Source: Arthrobacter sp. H35-D1 (GTDB taxonomy: Bacteria > Actinomycetota > Actinomycetes > Actinomycetales > Micrococcaceae). Taken from it: DNA of 64,000 bases. The notes below the pieces were generated by a model. That model saw only the letters and a list, made by a program, of their open reading frames with translations. It did not search any database and was not told where the DNA came from. A program made the position numbers and the translations under genes. The stretch lies in assembly GCF_030063185.1 (NCBI RefSeq), contig NZ_JASISP010000003.1:263124-327123 (forward strand). Reading direction: 5' to 3'. Below, piece after piece: positions 26,042 through 34,065 of the stretch (positions within the stretch are counted from its first letter, which is position 1; every line of letters starts with the position of its first letter).

Positions 26042-26711
26042 AACCCATTGACGTGGCCAGCGCGTGGGCTGCGGAATTGTTGATGTCGGCCCGCCACTGC
26101 ACAATGAGGCCCGCGGCCAGGGCCTCCTGGGCGGCGATGCTTGTGGCCAGCCGCCCCGCGCCTTGGCGCCGGAACTCGGGGACCACCAGCGTGCCCATCT
26201 GGGCCAGCAGCCCCTGGTACTCGGTGTAGGCACTGCAGGCGACGGGTCCGGCGTCGGGCGTGCCCGAATCCATGACCGTGAACTTGTGTTCCAGCACGGA
26301 GAGCGCAACATCATTGATGTCATCCGGCGGGCAGAGGGATTCCAGTGCGGCGGCAGGTTCGGGCCCCGTGGCGACGTGGACGGTGTGAACCGGTTGGAGC
26401 ACGTCGAGGTCGTCGGCGTAGTAGAGGCCCTGCGTGCCCAGACCGCGGCCGCCGTCGTACCGGGTGATGCGGAGCATTGTCGAGTGGTCGCTGAGTTCGT
26501 CGTCGTCGTAGGCTTCGGCGGCGTCAAGCAAGTGCTGGGGGCCCACCAGAATCGACTGTTCCCACAGACGGATGAACGTCAGTTCCGGCGAGTCCACGGC
26601 GTGGGTGATCCTGCCCTTCGCCGTCCCCACCAAGAGGGAGTTGGCAGGCAGGCCCAGGCCGCGTTCCCAGGCCAGCAGAACAATGGGGGCGGAGGCGAGG
26701 TCGAAGGTCAT
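25995..26711 (-). CDS. GNAT-family acetyltransferase
   Basis: This is a 238-residue protein. The C-terminal 90 residues form a GNAT fold with a clear acetyl-CoA loop, TLVVPEFRRQGAGRLATSIAAQEALAAG (near 180-205), and WRADINNSAAHALATSMGFN near the end. The N-terminal 120 residues are poorly conserved and acidic (EAYDDDELSDHST), with WEQSILVGPQHLLDAA. The substrate cannot be predicted. The stop lies 47 bases inside the convergent MFS gene. GNAT genes of this shape are common in Actinobacteria genomes. Confidence 0.85.
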   Translation of the reverse strand: MTFDLASAPIVLLAWERGLGLPANSLLVGTAKGRITHAVDSPELTFIRLWEQSILVGPQHLLDAAEAYDDDELSDHSTMLRITRYDGGRGLGTQGLYYADDLDVLQPVHTVHVATGPEPAAALESLCPPDDINDVALSVLEHKFTVMDSGTPDAGPVACSAYTEYQGLLAQMGTLVVPEFRRQGAGRLATSIAAQEALAAGLIVQWRADINNSAAHALATSMGFNVAGLQTQVALQAR

Positions 26712-26765
26712 GGCTTAAACGTTAGCGCCCCCGACGCCAACGCACGGCCGCGCCGGCGGATTTCA

Positions 26766-27791
26766 CTAGCCGAACAGAATGGCGGCTTCGTCGTAGCGGT
26801 GCTGCGGAACCGTCTTCAGGTTGCCCAAGGCGGCCTCGAATGGCACGTGCTCAATTTCGGTCCCCTTGAGCGAAACCATGGTGCCCCAGCGTTCCTCCAC
26901 GACAGAGTCGACGGCGGCCATGCCCAGCCGAGTGGCAAGGACGCGGTCGAAGCTGGAAGGCACGCCGCCGCGCTGGATGTGGCCCAAAATAGTCGCGCGG
27001 GTTTCAATGCCGGTGCGGGCCTCAATCTCCGGTGCCAGCTGGTCGCCGATGCCGCCGAGGCGGGGACGGCCAAAGGTGTCCAGTCCGCGCTCGGAATGGG
27101 CCGAGTCCTGATGGTTCGGGACAAAGCCCTCGGCAACCACCACCAGCGGCGCGCGGCCGCGGTCGTGGGCTTCCTGAACCCATTCAACGATCTGCTCCAT
27201 GCTGGTGCTTTGCTCCGGGATCAACACGGCGTGGGCCCCGGTGGCCATGCCTGCATGCAAGGCAATCCAGCCCACGTGGCGTCCCATGACTTCGGCAATC
27301 ATGCAGCGGTGGTGGGATTCGCCGGTGGTGCGCAAACGGTCGATCGCCTCGGTGGCAATCTGCACTGCCGTGTCAAAGCCAAAAGTGTAGTCGGTGGCGT
27401 CAAGGTCGTTGTCCACGGTCTTGGGGACACCAACAATTTTCAACCCTGCGTCGGTCAGGCGGCGGGCCGCGGCCAGCGTGCCTTCGCCGCCAATGGCGAT
27501 CAGTGCATCGATGCCGAGGCGGTCCATGTGGGCCTTGATGACTTCCGGGCCGCCATTGCCTTCAAAGGGGTTGGTGCGGGAAGTACCCAAAATGGTGCCG
27601 CCCTGCTTGGAAATGCCGCGCACCATCTGGCGGGGCAAATCCATGACGTCGCCCTCGACGACGCCACGCCAGCCGTCGCGGAAACCAACAAATTCATGGC
27701 CGTGGACCTTGATGCCTTTCAGGACGATTCCGCGGATTACAGCATTCAGGCCAGGGCAGTCTCCGCCGCTGGTGAGAATTCCAATCTTCAT
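26766..27791 (-). CDS. pfkA: 6-phosphofructokinase, ATP-dependent
   Basis: Pfk phosphorylates fructose 6-phosphate to the 1,6-bisphosphate, the committed step of glycolysis. The 341-residue protein begins with TSGGDCPGLNAVIRG and has GGTILGTSRTNPF for the phosphoryl donor and PKTVDNDLDATDYTFGFDTA, containing the catalytic Asp. VMGRHVGWIAL and LGHIQRGGVPSSFDR follow. The GGEGTL motif places Gly at residue 104, which in this family marks ATP use; PPi-dependent relatives have Asp there. Length fits the actinobacterial group. A promoter-like pair lies about 70-100 bases upstream. Confidence 0.96.
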   Translation of the reverse strand: MKIGILTSGGDCPGLNAVIRGIVLKGIKVHGHEFVGFRDGWRGVVEGDVMDLPRQMVRGISKQGGTILGTSRTNPFEGNGGPEVIKAHMDRLGIDALIAIGGEGTLAAARRLTDAGLKIVGVPKTVDNDLDATDYTFGFDTAVQIATEAIDRLRTTGESHHRCMIAEVMGRHVGWIALHAGMATGAHAVLIPEQSTSMEQIVEWVQEAHDRGRAPLVVVAEGFVPNHQDSAHSERGLDTFGRPRLGGIGDQLAPEIEARTGIETRATILGHIQRGGVPSSFDRVLATRLGMAAVDSVVEERWGTMVSLKGTEIEHVPFEAALGNLKTVPQHRYDEAAILFG

Positions 27792-27860
27792 GTGTATTTA
27801 GGCCCTTCGAGGGGTGGAGTCAATGTGGTTTTGAGCGCACCGTTGAGCTCCTCTCATAGT

Positions 27861-27888
27861 ATTCTAGACGCTCATGTGATCCGGGCAA
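27861..27888 (-). promoter_or_regulatory. Promoter-like pair for pfkA
   Basis: On the minus strand TTGCCC (27883-27888) and TAGAAT (27861-27866) are 16 bases apart, about 70 bases from the pfkA start, a good sigma-70-type match. Confidence 0.55.
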
Positions 27889-27923
27889 CTTGGCGTTCGT
27901 ACGGTGGACGGCCCCGGCTGCCA

Positions 27924-28184
27924 CTACTTTCGGCGCAAGAGGTGCACGATCCCGCCGGCAACCATGGCCACACCCGTGCCCAGCAGCAGCCACATGGCAG
28001 TTTGCCCGGCATCCAGCACCAGCCCCGATTGCCTGGCGATAATGAGCAAAACACCAAGGACAAGAACGACGGCGCCCCACACCATGGTGCCCACCCGCAT
28101 CGAATACTCCGGGGCCGTTGGGCTGCTGCTGCCGTGGGGGCTGCCGATGTCCTCAGCGGGGTTGGTTTCTGTGGGGGTGTTCAT
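27924..28184 (-). CDS. Small membrane protein after the PspC gene
   Basis: This is an 86-residue protein with a Pro/Ser/Thr-rich, acidic start and two membrane helices (TMVWGAVVLVLGVLLIIA and AMWLLLGTGVAMVAGGIVHL), ending LLRRK. ATG 28184 is chosen because AAGGAG lies 7 bases before it. The same frame is open to ATG 28277, whose ATGA overlaps the stop of the PspC gene; that start would add three GTPHPSSAAP-like repeats from the tandem-repeat DNA. Both starts deserve testing. It is the second gene of the PspC operon and may modulate the stress response; that is inference. No family was recognised. Confidence 0.72.
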   Translation of the reverse strand: MNTPTETNPAEDIGSPHGSSSPTAPEYSMRVGTMVWGAVVLVLGVLLIIARQSGLVLDAGQTAMWLLLGTGVAMVAGGIVHLLRRK

Positions 28185-28194
28185 GGCGTGCTCC

Positions 28195-28272
28195 TTTGGG
28201 TGTGGGGTGCCGGGCGCGGCGCTGCTTGGGTGTGGGGTGCCGGGCGCGGCGCTGCTTGGGTGTGGGGTGCCG
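28195..28272. repeat. 30-base tandem repeat, about 2.6 copies
   Basis: Two identical 30-base units (28201-28230 and 28231-28260) are followed by 12 bases of a third (28261-28272) and preceded by a 6-base partial copy. The unit begins TGTGGGGTGCCGGGCGCGGC. Because 30 is a multiple of 3, the repeat stays in frame and would encode GTPHPSSAAP units if the upstream start of the small membrane gene is used. Confidence 0.9.
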
Positions 28273-28273
28273 A

Positions 28274-29602
28274 TCATGGCGTTGCTCCCACGGGAACGGC
28301 GGAGGCAGCGGATACTACTGCGATGTCGCTGGCCGCCCCCTGCAAGGTGATGACCAAGCGATGGCCTTTCGCCTGCGGGTTGAGGTCGGTGGTCGAGGTC
28401 GCGGCCAAGGAGCCGTCCTTGGTGGCGCCGTCAACGATCAAATTTGAAGCCGCCAATTCAGTCTTGAGCCGGACTGGAATGTCCTTGGGCACCTTGATGG
28501 TGACGGAGGATGCGACCACGTTGACGGGGACCTGAACATCGGTGGTGAGGGCGGCCGCAGTGAACTGCGTCAGGTCGAGTGTGGCGTCGCCAAAGACCAT
28601 GGAGCGGCCCGCTTCCGCGGAGCTGACACTGGCCGGTGCCCAATTTATGTTGTTCAAGGCGGTGAGCTGCCCGCTATACGGCGGGATGCTCAGCAAGCCG
28701 GCCAGCACCAGCATGACAACGGCAAATGTGCCAACCCCGCCTGCCGCTCGGCCCCTGGCGCCTGCGGCGACAATGGCGAGGCCGACGGTGATGGCAGCGG
28801 CGGCCGCCGCCGTGGCCACTTGGTAGCCCTCGAGGTCAAGGATGTTGGCGCTGTCAAGGATCAGTACAACGGCGCCGACCACCACAGCCAGACCCATGGC
28901 CAACAGGCTCGCCGCAGCACCCAATCGCGGCGTGACCTTGACAGGCTTCCGTTTCACGTACGTCCGCGGATCTGGTGTGACGTACCCGGTCGAAGGGTAT
29001 GCAAGTGGTGGTTCCTGCCACGGGGCCTGGGCTGGGCCTGCGTACGGTGACGGGGCGGACGGCTTGGACTTTTTCCGAGTGGCGGCCCAGTAAATGATGG
29101 CCGCGATTCCGGCGATCCAAAAGAGCGGCCAGGGGAACCAGGAGTCGTCCCGGCCCCAAACGAAGCCGGGCCCTTGACCGAGCAAGCCAAGGATCGCCAG
29201 CGCCACGGCTCCGCTCATACCCGTGGACCAGTGGCCGCGGCCGGCCTCTTGGGCGTGGATCCGGCCGTCGGGTTCAGGCAGCAGCGCCCAAGCGACACCG
29301 TAGACCAGTAGGCCAACACCGAAAAACAGTGTCAGGACCACCGTCAGGCCGCGGATGATGACAGGATCGATGCCCCACCGATCGGCCAAGCCGCTGCACA
29401 CCCCTCCCATCCAGCGGTTGGGGGCGCGACGCACACCAAGGCCGCGAACCCACTGAAAGAACTTGCCGGACGCCGGCGGCGGTTCGGGCGTGCCCGGTCC
29501 GGGATGGTGGCCATCCGGCCCGGATGAAGGCTGTGATTCGGGGAGGTCCGGTCCGGGCTGTGGCCCTTCCGGCTGCTCGGGGGTGCTGTGTGTGGTGTCC
29601 AT
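28274..29602 (-). CDS. PspC-domain membrane protein
   Basis: This is a 442-residue protein. Residues 1-48 are Pro/Gly-rich and cytoplasmic. A PspC domain follows at about 55-115 (RRAPNRWMGGVCSGLADRWG, then VLTLFFGVGLLVYGVAWALLPEPDG). At least four more membrane helices lie between 130 and 330, separated by a Pro-rich cytoplasmic loop with basic residues near 195-220. The last 110 residues are extracellular and beta-rich, ending in a DUF4097/LiaF-like pattern (VNVVASSVTIKVPKDIPVRL). It is divergent, 114 bases away, from a PspC-domain kinase gene, and both probably belong to one envelope-stress system. Confidence 0.87.
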   Translation of the reverse strand: MDTTHSTPEQPEGPQPGPDLPESQPSSGPDGHHPGPGTPEPPPASGKFFQWVRGLGVRRAPNRWMGGVCSGLADRWGIDPVIIRGLTVVLTLFFGVGLLVYGVAWALLPEPDGRIHAQEAGRGHWSTGMSGAVALAILGLLGQGPGFVWGRDDSWFPWPLFWIAGIAAIIYWAATRKKSKPSAPSPYAGPAQAPWQEPPLAYPSTGYVTPDPRTYVKRKPVKVTPRLGAAASLLAMGLAVVVGAVVLILDSANILDLEGYQVATAAAAAAITVGLAIVAAGARGRAAGGVGTFAVVMLVLAGLLSIPPYSGQLTALNNINWAPASVSSAEAGRSMVFGDATLDLTQFTAAALTTDVQVPVNVVASSVTIKVPKDIPVRLKTELAASNLIVDGATKDGSLAATSTTDLNPQAKGHRLVITLQGAASDIAVVSAASAVPVGATP

Positions 29603-29716
29603 GCTTCAATGGTTCCTCGTGGAGACGTCCCAGAACTATCGGGGGAGAGCCTGAAAGAACCCTGAACCAACCCCGGGAAGCACTCCGGGAGTCCCCTGCC
29701 ATGCTTGGATTGAGTC

Positions 29717-30991
29717 ATGAGCGCAAAGATGTACCGTTCCCAGAAGCGCATTGTCGCCGGGGTTTGCGGCGGACTGGCCCAACACCTGGGGATCAAGGTG
29801 GGACTTGTGCGCGCGATCCTGATCGGTACGAGCTTCTTCTTTGGGGCGGGCCTGATTTTTTACGCGTGGCTGTGGCTTTTGGTTCCCATGGCGGGGGAAG
29901 TCGCCGGCGCCGATGCCCCCGTGGTTGAGTTGGACGGAAACCCGCGCTTGAAGCTCTTCCGGCCCGCAGTAGGAGCCCCTGTGGCGGAACGCCCGAACGC
30001 CGGACGCCAAAAACCTCCCGTCGGCTTCAAGGAAATACTCATTGGCGGGATACTCTTTGCCGCTGCTTTCATCTTGTTCGGCCGTCAAATGGGTTGGAAC
30101 CTGCAGCTGGGCACGTTGGTCCCGCTGTCCATCATTGTTCTGGGCGCCGTCTTGGCCTGGATGCAGTTGGACAACACCCGTCGCATCGGCTTGTTGAGCG
30201 CGGCAAAAGCAGACACACCCATGGCCTTGCTGCGGCTGGGCGGAGGCATCGCGCTGGTCATTGCCGGTGTCATCGTGATTGTGGCCGGTTCCGGGTCGTG
30301 GACGCTGGTGTGGGCCTCAATAGTGGCCTCCCTCGCCGTTCTGGCCGGTGTGGCGCTGGTGCTGGCCCCGTGGGCGCTGAAGTTTTGGCGGGAGTTCCAA
30401 TGTGAACGGGCCGGGCGCATCCGCGAAACGGAACGGGCCGAAATTGCAGCCCACCTGCACGACTCCGTGCTGCAAACCCTTGCGCTCATCCAAAAAAATG
30501 CCCAGTCGCCCAGCGACGTGACCCGGCTGGCCCGCGCTCAGGAACGCGAGCTGCGCGAATGGATATACCAGGACGCCGAGCACAATTCCGGGGCCCTGGT
30601 TGAGCGGGTCAAGGCCGTGTGCGCCGAAGTCGAGGACCTGTACGGCCAAGCCGTGGAAGTCGTGGCCGTGGGCGATGCCGAGCTGACCGAGCGCGGGAAC
30701 GCGCTGGTGCAGGCAGTGCGCGAGGCCGTGCTAAATGGTGCACGGCACGGTGGAACCACTGTTTCCGTGTACGTCGAAGCAGCGGAAAAAGGTGTTGACG
30801 TGTTCGTGAAGGATCGCGGGGCGGGCTTTGACCTGACAGGGGTGCCGCCGGACAGGCTGGGAGTCCGGGAGTCCGTCGTCGGACGCATGCAACGCAACGG
30901 CGGCACCGCTGAGATCATTAGTTCAGCGGAAGGCACTGAAGTCCGGTTGCATCTGCCCAGCGAAACATCAGCAAACGAGGAAGCCAAATGA
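29717..30991 (+). CDS. PspC-domain sensor histidine kinase
   Basis: This is a 424-residue membrane kinase. A PspC domain starts at residue 5 (MYRSQKRIVAGVCGGLAQHLG). Four or five membrane helices follow to about residue 225. The dimerisation helix holds the phosphoacceptor H248-D249 (AAHLHDSVLQTLALIQK), a NarL/DesK-type H box. The ATPase domain has the N box EAVLNGARHGG, the G1 box DRGAGFD and VVGRMQRNGG. The stop overlaps the regulator start (ATGA), so the two are coupled. This layout resembles actinobacterial PspC-kinase/LuxR-regulator pairs that respond to membrane stress. The signal is not known. Confidence 0.92.
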   Translation: MSAKMYRSQKRIVAGVCGGLAQHLGIKVGLVRAILIGTSFFFGAGLIFYAWLWLLVPMAGEVAGADAPVVELDGNPRLKLFRPAVGAPVAERPNAGRQKPPVGFKEILIGGILFAAAFILFGRQMGWNLQLGTLVPLSIIVLGAVLAWMQLDNTRRIGLLSAAKADTPMALLRLGGGIALVIAGVIVIVAGSGSWTLVWASIVASLAVLAGVALVLAPWALKFWREFQCERAGRIRETERAEIAAHLHDSVLQTLALIQKNAQSPSDVTRLARAQERELREWIYQDAEHNSGALVERVKAVCAEVEDLYGQAVEVVAVGDAELTERGNALVQAVREAVLNGARHGGTTVSVYVEAAEKGVDVFVKDRGAGFDLTGVPPDRLGVRESVVGRMQRNGGTAEIISSAEGTEVRLHLPSETSANEEAK

Positions 30992-31644
30992 CTGTGCCTG
31001 CAACACCCATCAGGGTAGTGATCGTCGATGACCACGCAATTTTTCGTTCCGGCCTCAAAGCAGATCTGGCGGCGGACGTTGACGTCCAGGCCGAGGCGGC
31101 AACTGTGGAGGAGGCGATTGCGGCAGTCCATGCGGTGCAGCCTGATGTGGTGTTGCTTGATGTGCACCTGCCCGGTGGACGGGGACAGGGCGGGCGCGAG
31201 GTCATCGCCGGCTGCACGGCGTTGCTGCCAGGCACGAAGTTCTTGGCATTGAGTGTTTCCGACTCCGCCGAAGATGTGGTGTCGGTGATTCGGGCCGGTG
31301 CGCGCGGCTACGTGACCAAAACAATTTCCGGCAGCGAAATTTCCGCCGCGATCCGCCGTGTGGCGGGCGGCGATGCCGTGTTTTCGCCCAGGCTTGCCGG
31401 TTTCGTGCTTGATGCCTTCGGCACGGCCGAGGTGGCCGTGGAGGACGAACTGGACAAGCTCTCGGCACGGGAACTGGAAGTCATGCGCCTGATCGCGCGC
31501 GGCTACTCGTACAAGGAAGTGGCCAAGGCACTGTTCATCTCCATCAAGACCGTGGAAACCCATGTTTCGGCGGTCTTGCGCAAGTTGCAGCTTTCCTCCC
31601 GCCACGAACTCACCCGCTGGGCAGTGGACCGCCGCCTGCTCTAA
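30988..31644 (+). CDS. LuxR/NarL-family response regulator
   Basis: This is a 218-residue regulator. The receiver domain (8-125) has the acidic pair D14-D15, phosphoacceptor D58 (VVLLDVHLPGG), a Ser/Thr in LSVSDSAEDV, and K in RGYVTKTISG. The C-terminal LuxR-type helix-turn-helix (155-215) reads LSARELEVMRLIARGYSYKEVAKALFIS, then IKTVETHVSAVLRKL. It is the partner of the PspC-domain kinase, whose gene it overlaps by 4 bases. It likely controls the divergent PspC operon as well. GAGGAAG precedes ATG. Confidence 0.95.
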   Translation: MTVPATPIRVVIVDDHAIFRSGLKADLAADVDVQAEAATVEEAIAAVHAVQPDVVLLDVHLPGGRGQGGREVIAGCTALLPGTKFLALSVSDSAEDVVSVIRAGARGYVTKTISGSEISAAIRRVAGGDAVFSPRLAGFVLDAFGTAEVAVEDELDKLSARELEVMRLIARGYSYKEVAKALFISIKTVETHVSAVLRKLQLSSRHELTRWAVDRRLL

Positions 31645-31682
31645 GCCAGCAGCTGCTGCGGGAAGCCCCTCGCGGGCAGTAA

Positions 31683-31715
31683 GATTTTCTCGGTCGCTGG
31701 GCGACCTCAAAAATC
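31683..31715. terminator. Hairpin after the response regulator gene
   Basis: GGTCGC (31692-31697) pairs with GCGACC (31701-31706), and an outer GATTTT/AAAAATC pair extends it. It lies 39 bases after the response-regulator stop. Confidence 0.45.
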
Positions 31716-31914
31716 CATCCCCGCTCCGGCGCCTCCCGTTGCGGCGTCCGCTGGCTGGTCACGCTCTGCATTCGCGCACAGATTTGGCCCCGGGAGCTGG
31801 CTCAGCGTTCGTGGCTGCGGCTATGCGCTGAACTGCAGGTGGAGTCCTGTGCCACTGCATCACTGGAGCAGGATTGGAGGGCAAATTCTGCGCATAATGC
31901 CAGCCCAGGCGCCC

Positions 31915-31969
31915 CGTTAAGCACGAAGGTACCGCCACTGTCACAGTGGCGGCACCTTCGTGCTTAACG
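31915..31969. terminator. Long near-perfect hairpin, shared terminator
   Basis: A 26-base-pair stem (31915-31940 with 31944-31969, one A-C mismatch) closes a 3-base loop, 40 bases from the convergent aminotransferase stop and 270 bases after the regulator stop. The stem ends are A/T-rich, so it can act on both strands. Confidence 0.75.
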
Positions 31970-32009
31970 TTGCGCGGTCGCGGCAGAAAAGTAGCCCGCA
32001 ACAGGGCGG

Positions 32010-33245
32010 TTATGCCTTGGCGGAGCCGAGGAACTCCTGCAGGCGGCCAACACCTGTGGCGAGGTCGTCGTCGCCGAGGGCGTAGGACAGGCGCATGAAT
32101 CCGCTGGGACCAAACGCTTCGCCGGGAACTACTGCAACTTCGGCCTTGTCCAAGATCAGTGCGGCAAGTTCAGCGGATGTGGCAGGACGTATTCCGCCAA
32201 TTTCACGTCCCAGCAGGCCGCGGACGTCGGGGTAGGCGTAAAAGGCGCCGTGCGGGGTGGGGCACTCAACGCCGTCGATGGCGTTCAGTGCGGCGACCAT
32301 GGTCTTGCGGCGGCGGTCAAAAGCCACCTTCATCTCGTCCACTGCCGTCAGCGGGCCGGCGACGGCGGCAAGTGCTGCCATCTGCGAGACGTTGGCTACG
32401 TTGGAGGTTGCGTGGGACTGCATGTTGGTCGCTGCCTTGGTGACATCAAGGGGTGCGATCATCCAGCCCACGCGCCAGCCGGTCATAGCGTAGGTTTTGG
32501 CCACTCCGTTGAGGATGACCACGCGGTCGCCCAGCTCGGGGGTGGTTGTGGCAATCGAGGTGAAGGGGACGCCGTCGTAGGTCAGGTGCTCGTAGATTTC
32601 ATCCGTGATCACCCAGAGACCCTTGGAAGCGGCCCACAAACCGATCTCGCGGGTCTGTTCGGGGGAGTAGACGGCACCTGTCGGATTGGACGGGGACACA
32701 AACAGCAACACCTTGGTGCGAGGGGTCAGGGCTGCTTCCAACTGCTCCACCGTGACGAGGTAGTCCTGTTCGGGGCCGGCGAAAACTTCCACCGGCACTC
32801 CGCCGGCCAAACGGATGGCCTCCGGATAGGTGGTCCAGTACGGGGCCGGCACAATGACTTCATCGCCCGGATCCAGAAGCGTGGCGAAGGATTCGTAGAC
32901 GGCCTGCTTGCCGCCGTTTGTGACCAGTACCTGGGCGGAATCAACGCCATAGCCGGAGTCGCGAAGCGTCTTTTCAGCAATGGCGCTGCGCAGTTCAGGC
33001 AATCCGGCGGCGGGGGAGTAGCGGTGGTATTTGGGCTGGCGGGCGGCGGCGATGGCCGCCTCGACAATGTAGTCGGGGGTGGGGAAATCGGGTTCACCGG
33101 CACCAAAGCCAATGACTGGGCGGCCGGCAGCCTTCAAGGCCTTGGCCTTGGCATCTACGGCCAGGGTGGCGGACTCTGCAATGGCGGCAATCCGGGCGGA
33201 AACGCGGCGCCCGGAGGCTTGGTCAGCTGTCAATTCGGCAGACAT
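32010..33245 (-). CDS. PLP-dependent aminotransferase, aspartate type
   Basis: This is a 411-residue class I/II aminotransferase of the aspartate type, cytoplasmic, that interconverts aspartate and oxaloacetate or related pairs. It has [14 protein letters not shown] and [15 protein letters not shown] at the N-terminus. [13 protein letters not shown] and [10 protein letters not shown] line the cofactor site. [18 protein letters not shown] carries the Asn that contacts PLP, and K250 in [17 protein letters not shown] is the Schiff-base lysine. ATG 33245 is chosen over 33281 because of AAAGAG upstream and the family N-terminus. A tRNA gene follows divergently. Confidence 0.94.
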   Translation of the reverse strand: MSAELTADQASGRRVSARIAAIAESATLAVDAKAKALKAAGRPVIGFGAGEPDFPTPDYIVEAAIAAARQPKYHRYSPAAGLPELRSAIAEKTLRDSGYGVDSAQVLVTNGGKQAVYESFATLLDPGDEVIVPAPYWTTYPEAIRLAGGVPVEVFAGPEQDYLVTVEQLEAALTPRTKVLLFVSPSNPTGAVYSPEQTREIGLWAASKGLWVITDEIYEHLTYDGVPFTSIATTTPELGDRVVILNGVAKTYAMTGWRVGWMIAPLDVTKAATNMQSHATSNVANVSQMAALAAVAGPLTAVDEMKVAFDRRRKTMVAALNAIDGVECPTPHGAFYAYPDVRGLLGREIGGIRPATSAELAALILDKAEVAVVPGEAFGPSGFMRLSYALGDDDLATGVGRLQEFLGSAKA

Positions 33246-33320
33246 CAGGACTCTTTCTTCGGTGGGAGGCTCAAAATGCACACATCGTCACTGTCTACTT
33301 TAGGCGCATCTGCTGCCCGG

Positions 33321-33350
33321 TTCGACGTACAGCGCGAAGATGCGTAGAAT
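33321..33350 (+). promoter_or_regulatory. Promoter-like pair for tRNA-Trp and secE-nusG
   Basis: TTCGAC (33321-33326) and TAGAAT (33345-33350) are 18 bases apart, about 145 bases before the tRNA. It is the only clear candidate in the gap between the divergent genes. Confidence 0.5.
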
Positions 33351-33494
33351 GGTTTACCGGTGTTCAAGCGCCATGATGATTCACGCCTGCAAGTCGGTTT
33401 GGAAAGCCGGCTTTCAGACGGTAAGTTGTTCATGGTTATTAGCACTGAATGGATTTCTCTGACACAGCTGGCAACACCAGCATTTGAATTCCAA

Positions 33495-33567
33495 AGGGTA
33501 GTGGCGCAATTGGTAGCGCAGCGGTCTCCAAAACCGCAGGTTGCAGGTTCGAGTCCTGTCTGCCCTG
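33495..33567 (+). tRNA. tRNA-Trp (CCA anticodon)
   Basis: A 73-base cloverleaf is visible. The acceptor stem AGGGTAG (33495-33501) pairs with CTGCCCT (33560-33566), the discriminator base is G, and the D arm contains GGTAGCGC. The anticodon stem-loop GCGGTCTCCAAAACCGC carries CCA, and the T arm has GGTTCGAGTCC. CCA is not encoded. A tRNA-Trp just before secE is a typical Actinobacteria arrangement. Confidence 0.97.
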
Positions 33568-33700
33568 CGCATGAGCACAGCGGGTGTGCCGCACGAACAT
33601 TTCGTGCAGGTTAGCCAGTGTTCGGGCGAATATTTTGTATAGCGTGCAGTCCGAATTCACGGACTTGCGGGTAATCCAACAAATGATGAGTGAGGCACTG

Positions 33701-33976
33701 GTGACCGAAACTGCTGCAAGCAGCTCCAAGGGCCCTGCCAAAAAGGCAACTAAGCCCGTCAAACCGGGGTTCTTTAGCCGGATGGCTCTCTTCCTCCGCC
33801 AAGTCATTGGCGAACTGAAGAAAGTTGTCACCCCCACTCGCAAAGAGTTGCTCAACATGACCGCCGTTGTACTGGTATTTGTTGTCATCGTGATGGGCAT
33901 CGTTACCGTCTTGGATCTGGGCTTCGGCAAGGCCGTGCTGTGGATCTTCGGCGGCAACATAAACATCGAGCAGTAA
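33701..33976 (+). CDS. secE: Preprotein translocase subunit SecE
   Basis: SecE clamps and stabilises the SecY channel. The 91-residue form has an N-terminal cytoplasmic region rich in Ala, Ser, Lys and Pro, the conserved amphipathic segment QVIGELKKVVTPTRKELLNM, and one membrane helix (VVLVFVVIVMGIVTVLDL), as in most Actinobacteria. GTG 33701 is chosen because GTGAGG precedes it and the family start VTETAASS follows. The reported frame opens far upstream at 33584 but that part overlaps the tRNA region's 3' side and is unsupported. It precedes nusG by 89 bases. Confidence 0.93.
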   Translation: MTETAASSSKGPAKKATKPVKPGFFSRMALFLRQVIGELKKVVTPTRKELLNMTAVVLVFVVIVMGIVTVLDLGFGKAVLWIFGGNINIEQ

Positions 33977-34065
33977 AACGCTCAACTTGGCCGACCTCGC
34001 CGAAACACTTCGGCATGGGGTCGGTTTGAGCCATTTAAGAAACGCACAAGGAAAGCAGGAAATTC

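Larger units (their letters stand above)
31645..32009. other. 365-base gap holding two hairpins
   Basis: This gap separates the convergent response-regulator and aminotransferase genes. No credible ORF is present. It contains two hairpins, listed separately, and otherwise unremarkable sequence. It may include a decayed gene fragment, but none was recognised. Confidence 0.5.

Noticed and set aside
28195-28272. CRISPR-like tandem units
   Set aside because: The units are directly adjacent with no spacers, so this is a tandem repeat.
26064-28535. An 823-residue plus-strand frame
   Set aside because: It is antisense to the GNAT, pfkA and PspC genes; high-GC third-position bias explains its length.
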